A DNA stretch of 44,540 nucleotides from Neomegalonema sp. (GTDB lineage: Bacteria > Pseudomonadota > Alphaproteobacteria > Rhodobacterales > Rhodobacteraceae), in contig JALEGB010000107.1 in assembly GCA_022760355.1 (NCBI GenBank), positions 1 to 44,540 of the forward strand, in the 5' to 3' direction. Below, in pieces: positions 42,096 through 44,540 of this stretch (position 1 is the first letter of the stretch; each line of letters starts with the position of its first letter). A program made the position numbers and the translations under genes. The notes below the pieces were generated by a model. The model had not been told where the DNA came from, made no database searches, and worked only from the letters and a program-made list of their open reading frames with translations.

Positions 42096-44219
42096 ATGCT
42101 GGAGCAGAACAAGCGGGCGATCGTCGCTGAGCAATCCGCTGAGCCGATCCTCGAAATCGAAAATCTCCATATCTCCTTCGATACGCGCGCTGGTGAAATT
42201 CCCGCGGTCATGGACTTCTCGTGCAAGGTGATGCCTGGCGAGGCGATGGGGCTGGTTGGTGAATCTGGCTGCGGCAAATCCACCGTCGCCCTCGCCGTGA
42301 TGCGCGATTTGGGCCGCAACGGTCGGATAAAAAGCGGCTCGATCAAATTCCGCGGCGAAGATCTGACGCAGGCCAGCGAAGCTCGGCTGCGACAGTTGCG
42401 CGGCTCCCAGATCGCGATGGTCTATCAGGAGCCGATGGCGAGCCTTAATCCGGCGATGAAAATCGGCGCTCAGCTTACTGAAGTGACGATTTTGCACGAG
42501 AAATCGAGCAAGGCCGAAGCCCGCGACCGCGCCCTGGATATGCTGGAGGCGGTGAAGCTGCCGGACCCAAAGCGCGTGATGAGCGCCTATCCGCATCAGA
42601 TCTCAGGTGGGCAGCAGCAGCGGATCATTATCGCGATGGCATTGCTTTCGAACCCGGCGTTGCTGTTGATGGATGAGCCGACGACGGCGTTGGATGTCAC
42701 GGTCGAAGCCGGGATCGTGGATCTTGTCAAAGAGCTGGGCGATCGCTTTGGCGCGTCGATGCTGTTCATCAGTCACAATCTTGGCCTGATCCTTGAGACC
42801 TGCGACCGGTTGACCGTGATGTATTCCGGCGAGGCTGTGGAGACCGGCGCGGTCGAAACCGTGTTCGATAATATGCGTCATCCCTACACTCGCGGGCTGT
42901 TCCGTTCGATCCCGCTGCCCGGCGCAGATAAAACCAGCCGCCCGCTTGAGGCGATCCCCGGCCAGCCGCCTTTGCCGCATGAGCGCCCAACCGGCTGTAA
43001 CTTCGCGCCCCGCTGCAACAGCTTCACGAAAGGGGTGTGCGACCTTTCTGATGAGGCGATGCGGATGCGGCCGGCCGGCGCCAATGCGGATCATCAAACC
43101 CGCTGCGCGCGCGTCGACGACATCGATTGGTCGGAACCGCTCGGCCGGGCCCGAGAAGCGGAGGCGACCCCGATCGGCGAGGTCGTGCTCTCGGTCAAAG
43201 GGCTGAAAAAATACTACGAGACGTCCGCAAACGCGCTGTTCGGCGGCGGCGGAGCCCGGACGGTGAAAGCGAACGAGGATATCAGTTTCGACGCGCGTGA
43301 GGCCGAGACGGTGGCGATCGTCGGCGAATCCGGCTGCGGAAAATCGACCCTGGCGAAGGTTTTGATGGGGCTCGAAACTGCGACGGAGGGTCATGCGATG
43401 CTCCGCGGCGCGGATGGCGACGAGCTGGACCTTGCCGCCGAGCCGGTAGAGGAGCGCAATTCAAGCGCGATCGCCTCGATCCAGATGGTGTTCCAGAACC
43501 CTTTTGACACGCTCAATCCCAGCCAATCGGTCGGCTCGCAGATCATGCGTACGCTGGAGCGCTTTGAGGTGGGCCGCACGCACGCCGAACGGCAGGCGCG
43601 TATGCTGGAGCTGTTGGAGCTGGTGAAGCTGCCGGAAGAATTCGCCGGCCGGATGCCAAGACAGCTGTCGGGTGGCCAAAAGCAGCGGATTGGCGTCGCC
43701 CGCGCCTTTGCCGGCGCTCCTCGTGTGGTGGTGGCCGATGAGCCGGTGTCGGCTCTGGACGTATCGGTTCAGGCCGCGGTGACCGAGCTGCTGATGGACA
43801 TTCAACGCCAAGCGCGGATGACGATGCTGTTCATCAGCCACGATCTTTCGGTTGTGCGATATCTGGCGGACCGGGTGATCGTGATGTATCTCGGGCATGT
43901 GGTTGAAAGCGGCCGGACGGATCAAATCTTCGCGCCGCCCTATCATCCGTATACTGAAGCGTTGCTCTCAGCGGCGCCGATTGCGGACACCAGCGTCTCT
44001 AAGGCCCGCATTGTACTTGAGGGCGATCTGCCATCCGCGGTCAACCCGCCGCCTGGCTGTCCATTCCAAACAAGGTGCCCTCATAAATCCCAAGTCCCTG
44101 GGGGACTATGTGAGCAGGAAGCGCCGCCTGAGAAGCATCTTGCGGAGGGGCACGCCATCCGCTGTCACCTCGCAGACGACATCCTCGCACGGATGGAGCC
44201 GGTGATCGCCAACGCGTAG
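42096..44219 (+). CDS. Fused double ATP-binding protein of the peptide-type ABC transporter (DppD-DppF)
   Basis: The 707-residue cytoplasmic ATPase has two complete nucleotide-binding domains. The first has Walker A GESGCGKST at about 54-62, signature SGGQQQRI at about 170, and Walker B LLLMDEP at about 189. The second has GESGCGKST at about 410, LSGGQKQR at about 524, and VVVADEP at about 545. Each is followed by the oligopeptide-type C-terminal extension with a Cys cluster (GCNFAPRCNS and GVC; GCPFQTRCPHK and GGLC), as in Dpp/Opp subunits that can bind an iron-sulfur cluster. Fusion of both subunits fixes 1:1 stoichiometry. AAGGAG lies 6 bases before the ATG. Confidence 0.95.
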   Translation: MLEQNKRAIVAEQSAEPILEIENLHISFDTRAGEIPAVMDFSCKVMPGEAMGLVGESGCGKSTVALAVMRDLGRNGRIKSGSIKFRGEDLTQASEARLRQLRGSQIAMVYQEPMASLNPAMKIGAQLTEVTILHEKSSKAEARDRALDMLEAVKLPDPKRVMSAYPHQISGGQQQRIIIAMALLSNPALLLMDEPTTALDVTVEAGIVDLVKELGDRFGASMLFISHNLGLILETCDRLTVMYSGEAVETGAVETVFDNMRHPYTRGLFRSIPLPGADKTSRPLEAIPGQPPLPHERPTGCNFAPRCNSFTKGVCDLSDEAMRMRPAGANADHQTRCARVDDIDWSEPLGRAREAEATPIGEVVLSVKGLKKYYETSANALFGGGGARTVKANEDISFDAREAETVAIVGESGCGKSTLAKVLMGLETATEGHAMLRGADGDELDLAAEPVEERNSSAIASIQMVFQNPFDTLNPSQSVGSQIMRTLERFEVGRTHAERQARMLELLELVKLPEEFAGRMPRQLSGGQKQRIGVARAFAGAPRVVVADEPVSALDVSVQAAVTELLMDIQRQARMTMLFISHDLSVVRYLADRVIVMYLGHVVESGRTDQIFAPPYHPYTEALLSAAPIADTSVSKARIVLEGDLPSAVNPPPGCPFQTRCPHKSQVPGGLCEQEAPPEKHLAEGHAIRCHLADDILARMEPVIANA

Positions 44220-44309
44220 GCCGCTGGGGCGCCGCCTTAAATATTCAAGCGCTCTCTGTCCGCGGATCGGGCTTATGACGCCAATCCGCGCGCAAGGCGG
44301 GCGCGTGCT
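44220..44309. other. Short region after the ABC operon, no gene or terminator seen
   Basis: These 90 bases contain no frame of note and no T-tailed hairpin. The family A and B repeats that follow fill the rest of the window, so termination of the importer operon may depend on the repeat hairpins. Confidence 0.4.
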
Positions 44310-44447
44310 TAGAGCGATTTTAAGTTGGAGAAATCCATCTAGCGGCTCGAAAATCGCGACCAAACAGAGACTAGGGTGGGAACAGCACGCGACAAAACAA
44401 TGAGTTAGAGCCTTGAGCCGATCCAACTTGATCGGCGAAAGCTCTAG
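44310..44447. repeat. Family A palindromic element, copy 4, composite
   Basis: This copy joins two modules. The first runs from TAGAGCGATTTTAAG through AAAATCGCGACC (its GCGATTTT and AAAATCGC pair) to CAAACAGAGACTAGGG, as in the copy at 17771. The second, starting GGGAACAGCACGCGACAAAA and running through AGTTAGAGCC to GATCGGCGAAAGCTCTAG, is nearly identical to the copy at 2075. The hairpin arm has drifted (TTGAGCCGATC against GATCGGCGAAA), so pairing is partial. Unlike the other copies it does not touch a stop codon, lying 90 bases from the ATPase gene. Confidence 0.75.
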
Positions 44448-44540
44448 GGTCGAAACCCATTCATCAGACGCCGTCAGCCCGGTTTAGGGGCTTGTCGGCT
44501 AGAATATCGAGGCGCAGGCGGTGTGGCTCACCGTCAAGCC
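44444..44540. repeat. Family B-like element, degenerate left end, cut by the window edge
   Basis: The sequence CTAGGGTCGAAACCCAT and the following bases resemble, with gaps, the left end of the element at 4680 (CTAGGGTGCGAACTCAT). As there, it starts on the CTAG that ends a family A copy. The right end is outside the window. Confidence 0.45.

Noticed and set aside
1-44540. CRISPR arrays, rRNA genes, prophage or transposase genes
   Set aside because: No regularly spaced repeats, rRNA sequence, or phage or transposase motifs were seen on either strand.

Overview
The window is about 60% GC or more by eye and comes from the chromosome of an alphaproteobacterium. Supporting markers are a TrcR/DUF1013 regulator, the sdhC-sdhD-sdhA-x-sdhB order, an etfB-etfA pair with a 3-hydroxyacyl-CoA dehydrogenase nearby, the rplY-pth pair, and a mesaconyl-CoA hydratase of the ethylmalonyl-CoA pathway. 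The gene families and the sdh layout recall Rhodobacterales. The intergenic hairpin elements look more like those familiar from Hyphomicrobiales. I cannot fix the order from the sequence alone.

Layout. 1-6.4 kb: membrane-anchored RNase T2 and trcR (divergent), an alanine-glyoxylate-type aminotransferase, a degenerate SDR protein, aspartate-semialdehyde dehydrogenase, and a small exported protein. 6.4-7.7 kb: an A+T-richer patch with a pentapeptide-repeat protein, then tRNA-Gly(GCC). 8-10.3 kb: an FkbM-type methyltransferase, then rplY and pth on the minus strand. 10.4-17.8 kb: a GntR/FadR-type regulator divergent from lutABC (lactate oxidation to pyruvate), followed by pyruvate carboxylase, so lactate-derived pyruvate can be fed to oxaloacetate. 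17.9-21 kb: a b-haem-type membrane protein paired with a Tat-exported intradiol-dioxygenase-like protein, then etfBA. 21-25 kb: an exported PHB-depolymerase-like esterase, an aldo/keto reductase, a Zur-like regulator, and 3-hydroxybutyryl-CoA dehydrogenase. 25.1-29.5 kb: a 1460-residue TIR-STAND protein, the most unusual gene here. 29.7-32.1 kb: mesaconyl-CoA hydratase and a DUF2306 membrane protein divergent from a TetR regulator across two palindromes. 32.3-37.6 kb: the sdh operon with a polysaccharide-pyruvyl-transferase-family gene between sdhA and sdhB, then an exported protein. 38-44.2 kb: a complete peptide-type ABC importer (Tat-signal binding protein, two permeases, fused double ATPase).

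Metabolically, lutABC, pyc, sdh, etf, hbd and mch describe a respiring heterotroph that assimilates organic acids and C2 or hydroxybutyrate units. No transposase gene, prophage, rRNA or CRISPR array is visible.

Two non-coding features stand out. First, two families of intergenic palindromic elements occur: A (TAGAGC...GCTCTA) and B (13-bp terminal inverted repeats starting CTAGGGTG). At every place where they abut a gene, their terminal TAG is that gene's stop codon (five genes). Second, the TIR-STAND gene carries a low-complexity insertion of about 120 residues inside its TIR domain.
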